Of a stretch of 12,623 bases of DNA, positions 7,270 through 12,623 are shown piece by piece. Made by a program: the position numbers and the translations under genes. The notes beneath the pieces are model-generated. The model was not told the DNA's origin. It did no database searches and was given only the letters and a program-made list of their open reading frames with translations. Every line of letters starts with the position of its first letter. Positions within the stretch are counted from its first letter, which is position 1. The DNA is from Actinobacteria bacterium UBA2236 (GTDB lineage: Bacteria > Actinomycetota > Actinomycetes > Nanopelagicales > Nanopelagicaceae), in assembly GCA_002347935.1 (NCBI GenBank), contig DDYK01000045.1, positions 6,725 through 19,347 on the forward strand, read 5' to 3'.

Positions 7270-7935
7270 TCATAAGAGTGAAGAGACTTCTGCCACCGAG
7301 TTAACAACAGAAGTCGCACCTGATTTCACGAGCTCGACGGACGATGAAGTACCCGTGAGCACTCCGACTCTCAGGAGTGATCCAAACGTCGTCGCAGCCT
7401 GCATATCTGCTGGGGTATCACCAACGATTAAAGTCGCTCCGCGGTCAAGAACACCAAAGGTGCGGGCGGCGTACTCCAGCATGTCGGGATGAGGACGTCC
7501 ACGGCCCGCATCCTCAGCGGTTACGGTGAGATCGACCTTGGATTTCCAACCCATTTTGTAAATGATGACCTCTAAAGTCGAGCGAGAAAAACCAGTTGTC
7601 AAGGCAACCTTTATTCCGCGGTCGCGCAACAGGGCAAATAGTTTTTCGCTTCCTGTGATTTCAGCAATCCCTTCAGACTCGACGCTCTCCACATATGCGG
7701 CTTCGAATGCGCGGTTTGCTATGAGCGCATCTTCACGATTGCCCAGAATCTCGGAGAACACCTCTATCTTTGATCGCCCCATCGTTTGGATTGCATATTG
7801 AGTCCACTTAGTTTTATTAGCTGACCAATCTTGAGGACGAGTTCTCTCGAAAGCGTTTGTAAAGGCTTTCAATACAATGCCATCGTCTCTCACAGTGGTA
7901 CCCGCAACATCAAAAGCGGCCATCTCGATTTTCAT
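7270..7935 (-). CDS. Phosphonatase-like HAD hydrolase (PhnX-related, TIGR03351 type)
   Basis: Predicted cytoplasmic enzyme, 221 aa, that would split phosphonoacetaldehyde into acetaldehyde and phosphate. Motif 1 is FDVAGTT, with nucleophile Asp9 and the PhnX-style Ala at 11. The cap domain has MGRSKIE, whose Lys56 aligns with the Schiff-base lysine of PhnX (MGLLK-type motif). GRGRPHP carries Arg in place of the usual HAD lysine, and motif 4 is GDTPADM. It is shorter than classical PhnX (about 260-270 aa) and matches the length of the PhnX-like sister clade. The start has AAGGAG five bases before the ATG. It lies 15 bases after the FAD oxidase gene, so the oxidase product could be its substrate. 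An alternative is hydrolysis of another phosphonate or a phosphate ester. Confidence 0.87.
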   Translation of the reverse strand: MKIEMAAFDVAGTTVRDDGIVLKAFTNAFERTRPQDWSANKTKWTQYAIQTMGRSKIEVFSEILGNREDALIANRAFEAAYVESVESEGIAEITGSEKLFALLRDRGIKVALTTGFSRSTLEVIIYKMGWKSKVDLTVTAEDAGRGRPHPDMLEYAARTFGVLDRGATLIVGDTPADMQAATTFGSLLRVGVLTGTSSSVELVKSGATSVVNSVAEVSSLL

Positions 7936-7950
7936 TCCGGCTCCTTATTC

Positions 7951-9075
7951 TTAAATTGTGCTCGAAAACATTTGCATCGTTCTCTCTGCAATGGCAGGCG
8001 CTAGCGAATTACCTCTGCCGCCGGGACCCGTCACAGCGATAATATTCGTTGCAATATGCTGACGATGACAGATAGCACCGTCTATACGTTGAGAATAAAC
8101 ACCACTCCATCGCGCTTCAATCGGTGGCAGTTGCCTTCCAATCAAGGTGCTAGCTAATTCGTGTAAGTATTGATACGGAGGCTCACTCAATTTGAATGGG
8201 AAAGGTTGGTCATACAGATGTGTGTCTCCAATAGTCAATCTGCCATCTTTTCTTTGAACCAGCAGAAGTTGCATATGGTTGGCCTCCGCCACCGGATGTT
8301 GCGGCGGAAGTTGCGAAAGCGAAGAGACGTTGTACGCCGGGTAATAGCGCATAGAGTCGCCGTCAGCGATAGATGTCGTTAGCTCTCGGTCAAAGGGTGC
8401 GGTGTTCATCATCTGCAGATAAACTTTTCGGATTGGCGCCATCTTCAGTAAATCTGCAAAAAGGGATTCATGATCTGCGCCAGGGCAATGAATCAAGAAG
8501 TCTGCATCAAAATTCCTTCCGTCTTTCGAATGTGCTGTGACGCGATCCCCCATGGTTGTGACATCGACAATATCAACTCCGCTCATCCAGGAATAACGAG
8601 AGTTTCTAGAGAGATAGCTGCGCATTGAATCCAAGACTGAGTCAGGCTCCACCGTCGCATCCAATGGGCACCAGAGCGATGCCAGGAAATCTCCATCGAT
8701 GCCTGGATTCCTTCTGATTGACTCTGCGCGATCTAAAATTTGCCAGCCTCGCGCTGGTGCATCACTTTTTGTGAGACATTCCTGCATGACGCGCAGTTCA
8801 GCATCGCTTTTAGCTAATGTCAGTGAGCCATTTGCGCGAAAGTGTAAATCTGGATTTTCTAAATGAATCTCCTCCCAAATCTGTCGAGCGCGAAGAGCTG
8901 TCTCCAATTCCTCGCCGCTAGCTCTGCCGCTCACCCAGATCAATCCAAAATTTCGAGCCGAAGCCATCATGGGGGTCAAGTCACGTTCTAAGTGCAAGAC
9001 TTCATAACCTGCTTGAAGAGCCGCTCGCGCGTGGGTTGCTCCTAAGATTCCCCCACCAATTAAAAGAACTTTCAT
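7951..9075 (-). CDS. TIGR03364-type FAD-dependent oxidoreductase, putative (N-methyl-)AEP oxidase
   Basis: DAO-family flavoenzyme, 374 aa. The N-terminal Rossmann motif is IGGGILG (6-12) with Glu30 at the end of strand 2 for FAD ribose. ASARNFGLIWVSGR (38-51) and the C-terminal TGPGGRGNSLAPAIAE (349-364) are typical of the clade found with phosphonate genes. Characterised relatives (PbfC/PbfD group) oxidise 2-aminoethylphosphonate, often preferring the N-methylated form, to phosphonoacetaldehyde, releasing the amine and hydrogen peroxide. The adjacent PhnX-like hydrolase fits this. The ATG at 9075 is chosen because the glycine-rich strand must be N-terminal. There is no Shine-Dalgarno sequence, and GATAAT lies six bases upstream, which suggests a leaderless transcript. 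The in-frame extension to 9180 has Cys-rich, non-family sequence and is rejected. No transaminase gene is present in the window. Confidence 0.87.
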   Translation of the reverse strand: MKVLLIGGGILGATHARAALQAGYEVLHLERDLTPMMASARNFGLIWVSGRASGEELETALRARQIWEEIHLENPDLHFRANGSLTLAKSDAELRVMQECLTKSDAPARGWQILDRAESIRRNPGIDGDFLASLWCPLDATVEPDSVLDSMRSYLSRNSRYSWMSGVDIVDVTTMGDRVTAHSKDGRNFDADFLIHCPGADHESLFADLLKMAPIRKVYLQMMNTAPFDRELTTSIADGDSMRYYPAYNVSSLSQLPPQHPVAEANHMQLLLVQRKDGRLTIGDTHLYDQPFPFKLSEPPYQYLHELASTLIGRQLPPIEARWSGVYSQRIDGAICHRQHIATNIIAVTGPGGRGNSLAPAIAERTMQMFSSTI

Positions 9076-9081
9076 ACTTTG

Positions 9082-9087
9082 ATTATC
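9082..9087 (-). promoter_or_regulatory. Candidate -10 element for a leaderless FAD-oxidase transcript
   Basis: Reading on the minus strand, GATAAT (five of six consensus bases) ends six bases before the ATG at 9075, so transcription could begin at the A of the start codon. Leaderless genes with this spacing are common in Actinobacteria, and the gene lacks a Shine-Dalgarno sequence. No good -35 is found at the right distance; a perfect TTGACA at 9129-9134 is too far upstream to pair with it. Confidence 0.4.
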
Positions 9088-9208
9088 ACTTTCAAAAGTA
9101 AACCCTCCATGACTATGGAGAAAATGGATGTCAACACATTCACAGACTACGCAAGATTCACAGCAAGGCCCAAAGTCCAACTGATTTCAAACTATTCATC
9201 GTCTGTAG

Positions 9209-9282
9209 TGGGGCAGGTAGGGCTCGAACCTACGACGACCGGATTATGAGTCCGGGGCTCTAACCAACTGAGCTACTGCCCC
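9209..9282 (-). tRNA. tRNA-Met (anticodon CAT), probably elongator
   Basis: 74-base cloverleaf. The acceptor arms GGGGCAG and CTGCCCC pair perfectly. The D arm is GCTC..GAGC with AGTTGGTTA, the anticodon arm is CCGGA-CTCATAA-TCCGG with anticodon CAT, and the T arm is GTAGG-TTCGAGC-CCTAC. The discriminator is A, and CCA is not encoded (CT follows), as is usual in many Actinobacteria. The paired first acceptor position argues against initiator tRNA. CAT could also be tRNA-Ile2 read with lysidine, but the ACTCATAAT loop context fits elongator Met better. It stands on the same strand between the HD oxygenase and FAD oxidase genes, splitting the phosphonate locus. Confidence 0.93.
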
Positions 9283-9374
9283 TAGTTCAACTTTGAATGG
9301 AGGGTGCAAGCATAGTTTGTCTTGGGATAGGTTGAGAAAGCCTTGATGTGCGGGGACCGAGACAAATCTAAGCC

Positions 9375-9920
9375 CTAGGCGAGTGCATTTTCTTCTATCG
9401 CATCTTTGAAGTCGGCGAGCGTCAATTCGGTTCCACCACGCTTTTTTCCACAATCGTCCCAAATTCTCAGGCGAATCGCCTCTGCGGAGAACGGGGTAGC
9501 CAAGAATTCTTGGCTCTGGGCGCTGGTGAATTCTCCCCCTTGAATCTTTAAAGTTACTTTGCTGGCCTCTGAAAGTTTGTCGAAGTAACTCTTGTCGTTG
9601 GCAACAAGGTACTTCTTGGCCTCGACATGAAGTTTCACAACCTGAACAATGTTCTCGGGAAATCTCTGCGCAATCCAATCAGCTCCCACCAGATCATGGT
9701 GACGATCCACTCCAGAATCTTGAGCGTGCGCTGCGTCCACCGACAAAATATGTCCGATATCGTGCAAGAGAGCGGCAACAACCAGCCAGGATGGTGCGTT
9801 ATCGCGTTGCGCCAATTCCGCACATTGGATCATGTGCTCAACCAGAGTGATGTCTTCCCCCAAATACTCTGCTGCGCTGGCCGATAGAAAAAGGTCTTCA
9901 ATTTCCAAGTAGGTATTCAT
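9375..9920 (-). CDS. HD-domain mixed-valent diiron oxygenase, PhnZ/TmpB family (C-P bond cleavage)
   Basis: Predicted soluble 181-aa enzyme that oxidatively cleaves a 1-hydroxy-2-aminophosphonate into phosphate plus glycine (PhnZ) or glycine betaine (TmpB). Every key position of the family is present: Tyr19 and Glu22 (the mobile YxxE pair), His29, the HD pair His53-Asp54 in LLHDIGH, His75 in HHDLVGA, His98, and an Asp at 155/156 in WDDCGK. Spacing from Tyr19 to His75 matches PhnZ exactly as I recall it (Y24, E27, H34, H58, D59, H80), which separates it from ordinary HD phosphohydrolases. Its ATG overlaps the dioxygenase stop as ATGA, so the two oxygenases are translated together and should share a substrate. 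Which methylation state is used cannot be read from the sequence. Confidence 0.9.
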   Translation of the reverse strand: MNTYLEIEDLFLSASAAEYLGEDITLVEHMIQCAELAQRDNAPSWLVVAALLHDIGHILSVDAAHAQDSGVDRHHDLVGADWIAQRFPENIVQVVKLHVEAKKYLVANDKSYFDKLSEASKVTLKIQGGEFTSAQSQEFLATPFSAEAIRLRIWDDCGKKRGGTELTLADFKDAIEENALA

Positions 9921-10978
9921 GCTTCCAGCATCTCCTCTAAGATTGCGTGTTTGCTGATGGCGCTGTCAAGGTCTGCATATGCGCCTTGAAGATGTCGTTT
10001 TCCGCCGGAATCGAAAGCGGTGCGGGCATGTAGTGTGCGAGTGTTGTCAAAAATTACACAATCACCAGTATTTAGTTTGAAGGTGTGGCAATTTCTCGCA
10101 TCGTTAACCAGGATTGCGAAGGATCGAAGAGCATCATAAACAATGTCTACTTGAATTTCAGAGATTGGAGCTTGCATTGATCTATCGTTCCATCGGACCT
10201 CGATAATTTCGCCTGTCACATCTACCTTTATGATCGGAGCAGATGCTGAAAGATAAGTGGTCGGATTTCGGTATTCAAAATTGAAAAGCGAATTGCTTAA
10301 AATATCGAAAGCATCCGGATTCTCTTCGCGAAGCAGATGGGCCGCCCTAAATCCGTCGACCAAACCTGAATTGCCTCCAGTAACGCTGGATTCAAGGCAA
10401 TGTAACGCCTGAATTGTAGGCACAGGATCCCGGTACGGATTGTCAGTGTGGGGCGCAATCGCTAGATTGGTGAAAGCTAGATTGTTCGGGTTGTTCTCCA
10501 CTCGGACATCGAAAATATCTCCATAGTTTGTGACTCTCTCATATCCAAATCTATGTATGAGATCAATTACCGCACGATCTCTTACTGGAAGATTTTCCAC
10601 TAGTGCGAAACCGTAAACAAGGAGTTGATCGAGTAGTTGATAAAGATCATGTGAATCCTCTTGAATGTCAGACCAATGAAATACCGTTCGGGGAGCGTGA
10701 TCGCGATCCCATAAAACTTTTGAAGCCTCACTTCGCCAATTGATGTCGGAAAACCCTTCGAGAATTTCTTCGATAGTATCGCGTTGTAATTCCACCTCAT
10801 GCTTGTCATTGAGGGTGAAACGAAAACCCGAAGAAGTGGCTGCGACATCGAGAACAAGCAATTCTGGACTGAGATCCATCACTGAGCGCATCCTCTGACC
10901 GCTGATTTCATCTCGACAATCTCGGCAAGAACACAAATCGCGGATGAGTTGCGCTGAGATTTTCTCAAGTTCTTTCAT
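9917..10978 (-). CDS. Gamma-butyrobetaine-hydroxylase-like Fe(II)/2OG dioxygenase, TmpA-like
   Basis: 353-aa predicted cytoplasmic dioxygenase. Paired with the HD oxygenase, it likely hydroxylates carbon 1 of an aminoethylphosphonate. The N-terminal zinc module has Cys16, Cys18 and Cys21 (LCSCRDC) and His60, the same C-x-C-xx-C plus 39-residue spacing as human GBBH. The TauD-like catalytic domain has the HxD pair His177/Asp179 (APHTDNPY), distal His317 (TLHAR) and Arg328 for 2-oxoglutarate. GBBH-type, and not PhyH-type, architecture resembles TmpA, which acts on 2-trimethylaminoethylphosphonate, more than PhnY. Only about ten residues precede the LIRDLC motif, fewer than usual. Upstream in-frame sequence contains no ATG, GTG or TTG before a TAA, so the ATG at 10978 is used, without a clear Shine-Dalgarno sequence. 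Carnitine biosynthesis is an alternative role but does not fit the neighbours. Confidence 0.87.
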   Translation of the reverse strand: MKELEKISAQLIRDLCSCRDCRDEISGQRMRSVMDLSPELLVLDVAATSSGFRFTLNDKHEVELQRDTIEEILEGFSDINWRSEASKVLWDRDHAPRTVFHWSDIQEDSHDLYQLLDQLLVYGFALVENLPVRDRAVIDLIHRFGYERVTNYGDIFDVRVENNPNNLAFTNLAIAPHTDNPYRDPVPTIQALHCLESSVTGGNSGLVDGFRAAHLLREENPDAFDILSNSLFNFEYRNPTTYLSASAPIIKVDVTGEIIEVRWNDRSMQAPISEIQVDIVYDALRSFAILVNDARNCHTFKLNTGDCVIFDNTRTLHARTAFDSGGKRHLQGAYADLDSAISKHAILEEMLEA

Positions 10979-11063
10979 CGCCGAAGTCCATATTGCCGAG
11001 ATAGATTGGGTCGGAGTTGTAAGTTACGTGTGGGCAAATTTCTCCTTAACTCGTGTATCCCGG

Positions 11064-11528
11064 CTATTTCGAATGGTTCTCCCGATAGATAACTTCCAAG
11101 ACTTGATCCTGCAGAAGCGAACCTAGTAAGTAGACAGTTACGACGAACAGTGTGACTGCAGTTAACAAGACCAACGCGCCAGGGTCATCGGCTTGTGGAG
11201 CAACGATAAAGATAAGTGCGACTGGAAAGATGCAGGCGAATTTAAGTGCGGCCACTAGTTTGTCGAGCCAAGGTGCAGCATCGGGGCTGAAGAAAGTTTC
11301 TAATTCCATATGAGAAACCAATTTCCATAATGAAAATAGTGCGAATTGTGCAGCGAGAAATAGGCATCCGACCAATATCGTCAGAACAATTTCGAGGGCT
11401 AGAGCAGAGCCATGCACGCGGCGCATGTGAGCAAATTGTCCGGGAAACGAGAAAAGTTGAAGCACGGTGATCATCAAGAAAAGTAAAAGTAATGCCAATC
11501 TCGCCGCGAGAAACCGAAAGGTTTTCAT
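11064..11528 (-). CDS. DUF2975-family integral membrane protein
   Basis: 154-aa membrane protein with four likely transmembrane helices: about residues 5-25, 43-66, 89-106 and 113-135. Family-like features are the early LQLFSFP segment, ETFFSPDAAPWLDK between helices 2 and 3, the ADDPGALVLL segment and a terminal QDQVLEVI helix. DUF2975 proteins are usually encoded next to a small Cro/YozG-like DNA-binding protein. None is visible on either side here. The ATG at 11528 is chosen because it precedes the first helix; the frame continues upstream only through polar residues to 11582. Its 3' end is 85 bases before the dioxygenase start, so a transcript from this gene could read into the phosphonate locus. 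The function is unknown. Confidence 0.75.
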   Translation of the reverse strand: MKTFRFLAARLALLLLFLMITVLQLFSFPGQFAHMRRVHGSALALEIVLTILVGCLFLAAQFALFSLWKLVSHMELETFFSPDAAPWLDKLVAALKFACIFPVALIFIVAPQADDPGALVLLTAVTLFVVTVYLLGSLLQDQVLEVIYRENHSK

Positions 11529-11613
11529 AATTAAGCATATCTTAACGTAAATTTGGCGTTGCCAACATTGCGCATCTAACAAGTCGTGTCGGTTTAAGAA
11601 GAAAAAGCTATTC

Positions 11614-11644
11614 GTGGAAGAATCTAATCTCTAACGAATTCCAC
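11614..11644. promoter_or_regulatory. Inverted repeat flanking a -10-like box upstream of the M23 peptidase gene
   Basis: GTGGAA (11614-11619) and TTCCAC (11639-11644) are exact complements 19 bases apart. They enclose TCTAAT (11623-11628), which matches five of six -10 bases. No good -35 is seen. The arrangement could be an operator over a promoter, but six-base arms are short and this may be chance. Confidence 0.25.
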
Positions 11645-11665
11645 AGATATGAAAGGTGTAATTGA

Positions 11666-12229
11666 ATGAGAAAAGCGATACTTGCAATTCTCATGATTCT
11701 ACCAAGTATTCAAAACGCTCACGCCGCTCCGATCTACACCTTCCCGGTAGCGAATTGCAAAGCTACCTATGGTAAGTATCATCACGATTATCCTGCTACC
11801 GATATTCAAGCCAAGAAGGGTTGTGCTTTTGTTGCACCGATCAATGGCGTTGTACAAGATGTGAATCGCAAGGACGTATGGAGCGGAAAGACAAATTTAG
11901 GTAAGGATCGCGGTGGACTATCGGTATCCATAATTGGCGAAGACGGAGTCCGGTATTACGGTTCACATCTGTCAAAAGTTGAAGATGGAATTGAACCCGG
12001 TGTTGTAGTCGGAGCTGGACAGAAACTTGGCGAAGTTGGCGATACCGGAAGCGCAAGGGGAACAAAGCCTCACCTACATTTTGGAATCTCTTATCAAACT
12101 CAGCCAGGAGATTGGGAGATTAGACGAGGCGTTGTTGCTCCTTGGAAGTATTTAGATGCTTGGAAGGCTGGCAAAGATTTATCTCCAGCAAAAGCTGTTG
12201 CTAATGCAAAGGCTAAAGCAGGGAAATAA
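11666..12229 (+). CDS. Secreted M23/LytM-type zinc metallopeptidase
   Basis: Predicted extracellular peptidoglycan endopeptidase or LytM-like regulator of cell-wall hydrolysis, 187 aa. The signal peptide ends near AHA at 18-20. The LytM fold carries His40 and Asp46 in HHDYPATD as first zinc ligands, His101 in GSHL, and the HLHF motif with His136 and His138. All expected zinc and catalytic residues are present, so it should be active. Cys31 and Cys53 flank the first ligand motif and may form a disulfide after export. The C-terminal tail is short and rich in Ala and Lys. AAAGG precedes the ATG at a suitable distance. It is a single gene, divergent from DUF2975 and ended by a strong terminator. 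Confidence 0.92.
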   Translation: MRKAILAILMILPSIQNAHAAPIYTFPVANCKATYGKYHHDYPATDIQAKKGCAFVAPINGVVQDVNRKDVWSGKTNLGKDRGGLSVSIIGEDGVRYYGSHLSKVEDGIEPGVVVGAGQKLGEVGDTGSARGTKPHLHFGISYQTQPGDWEIRRGVVAPWKYLDAWKAGKDLSPAKAVANAKAKAGK

Positions 12230-12230
12230 A

Positions 12231-12258
12231 AAAAGCCCCAGATTTCTCTGGGGCTTTT
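12231..12258. terminator. Bidirectional intrinsic terminator between the M23 and cold-shock genes
   Basis: The arms AAAAGCCCCAGA and TCTGGGGCTTTT form a perfect 12-bp stem with a TTTC loop. It starts just after the M23 stop, with A- and T-runs on both sides, so it can end transcripts from the plus-strand peptidase gene and the convergent minus-strand cold-shock gene, whose stop is 20 bases away. Confidence 0.92.
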
Positions 12259-12277
12259 CTATAACTAGTTAGTGTAA

Positions 12278-12481
12278 TTAGTTAGCAGTAACTGCATCTG
12301 CCTGAGGACCCTTTGGTCCCTGGACAACTTCAAATGTTACTGACTGACCCTCTTCAAGGGACTTATAGCCGTTTCCTTGGATAGCAGAGTAATGAACGAA
12401 TACGTCCTGTCCGCCACCATCAACAGCGATGAAACCAAAACCCTTTTCAGAGTTGAACCACTTAACTGTACCTGTTGCCAT
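12278..12481 (-). CDS. cspA: Cold-shock domain protein (CspA family)
   Basis: 67-aa single cold-shock domain, an RNA/ssDNA-binding beta barrel acting as an RNA chaperone. RNP1 is KGFGFI (13-18) and RNP2 is VFVHY (27-31), with MATGTVKWFNSEKGFG at the N-terminus and the usual GPQADAV near the C-terminus. Length and motifs are full family standard. AAGGA lies nine bases before the ATG. The paralogue letter is nominal, since actinobacteria carry several copies. It ends at the shared bidirectional terminator. Confidence 0.96.
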   Translation of the reverse strand: MATGTVKWFNSEKGFGFIAVDGGGQDVFVHYSAIQGNGYKSLEEGQSVTFEVVQGPKGPQADAVTAN

Positions 12482-12623
12482 TTATAACTTTCCTTCGGTA
12501 TTTTGGGGACAAACGTGAATTCCACGCTCGCCAGTCTTTCCGTTCTACAGCGATACCGATTCAAGCAAAAGCTAGCAAGCGGGTACTGATAAGCGTTGGA
12601 CTAGCGCAAAGCCTACCCTGAAG
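12482..12623 (-). promoter_or_regulatory. Leader and upstream region of the cold-shock gene
   Basis: The 142 bases to the window edge hold no gene. They include a small palindrome (CGTG-GAATT-CACG on the minus strand, about 30 bases before the ribosome site). Long structured leaders that act as temperature switches are known for cspA genes, so this region may hold such an element with the promoter. I could not identify a convincing -35/-10 pair. Confidence 0.35.

Noticed and set aside
9129..9134. Perfect TTGACA (-35-like) on the minus strand
   Set aside because: No -10 element stands 16-18 bases downstream, and it is 41 bases from the GATAAT box.
9076..9180. N-terminal extension of the FAD oxidase
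   Set aside because: It would place 35 Cys/His-rich residues before the Rossmann glycine motif, unlike the family.
9209..9282. tRNA as a proven attachment site of a genomic island
   Set aside because: No integrase and no repeated 3' tRNA fragment are visible in the window, so it is kept only as a hypothesis.
9244..9678. 144-codon minus-strand open frame
   Set aside because: It overlaps the HD oxygenase and runs into the tRNA; its translation has no recognisable domain.
1..12623. CRISPR array, insertion sequence, prophage or toxin-antitoxin genes
   Set aside because: No regularly spaced repeats, transposase, integrase or phage structural genes were seen. The GH25 and M23 enzymes have signal peptides and no phage neighbours.

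Overview
The window looks like chromosome from a moderately low-GC actinobacterium. GC is roughly mid-40s to 50 percent by eye; it was not computed. The evidence is a small protein resembling the actinobacterial DnaX (tau) C-terminal domain, a DUF2975 membrane protein, a GH25 lysozyme and a LytM-type peptidase of actinobacterial style, and a tRNA without an encoded CCA end. A freshwater Nanopelagicales-like (acI) lineage would fit, but the sequence alone does not prove it.

Layout. Positions 1-1050 (+) hold the 3' part of glpD (glycerol-3-phosphate dehydrogenase). It converges on, and overlaps by 4 bases, a minus-strand group at 1047-3178: a small three-helix membrane protein, a stand-alone DnaX-tail-like protein and a secreted GH25 lysozyme. 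From 10978 down to 3245, all on the minus strand, lies an organophosphonate locus. In transcription order it is: a gamma-butyrobetaine-hydroxylase-like Fe(II)/2-oxoglutarate dioxygenase (TmpA-like), an HD-domain diiron oxygenase (PhnZ/TmpB family), a tRNA with anticodon CAT, a TIGR03364-type FAD-dependent oxidase, a PhnX-like HAD hydrolase, a periplasmic binding protein, two ABC permeases and an ABC ATPase. The right flank has a DUF2975 membrane protein (-), a secreted M23/LytM peptidase (+), a strong bidirectional terminator, and a cold-shock protein (-) with its leader.

How the genes may work together (inference from families). The ABC transporter imports 2-aminoethylphosphonate (AEP) or its N-methylated forms. 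The dioxygenase and HD oxygenase would hydroxylate the carbon next to phosphorus and then oxidatively cleave the C-P bond, giving phosphate plus glycine or glycine betaine. In parallel, the FAD oxidase would convert AEP or N-methyl-AEP to phosphonoacetaldehyde, and the HAD enzyme, which keeps the expected Schiff-base lysine, would hydrolyse that to acetaldehyde and phosphate. Two different C-P cleavage routes behind one transporter, without a PhnW transaminase in the window, is the most interesting feature here.

Smaller structural points include a hairpin with a GUAA tetraloop inside the first codons of the first permease gene, a perfect 22-bp palindrome at the glpD/lysozyme junction, a possible leaderless start for the FAD oxidase, and paired AT palindromes upstream of the binding-protein gene. 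There is no gene-free stretch longer than about 300 bases. The largest, 9076-9374, contains the tRNA.
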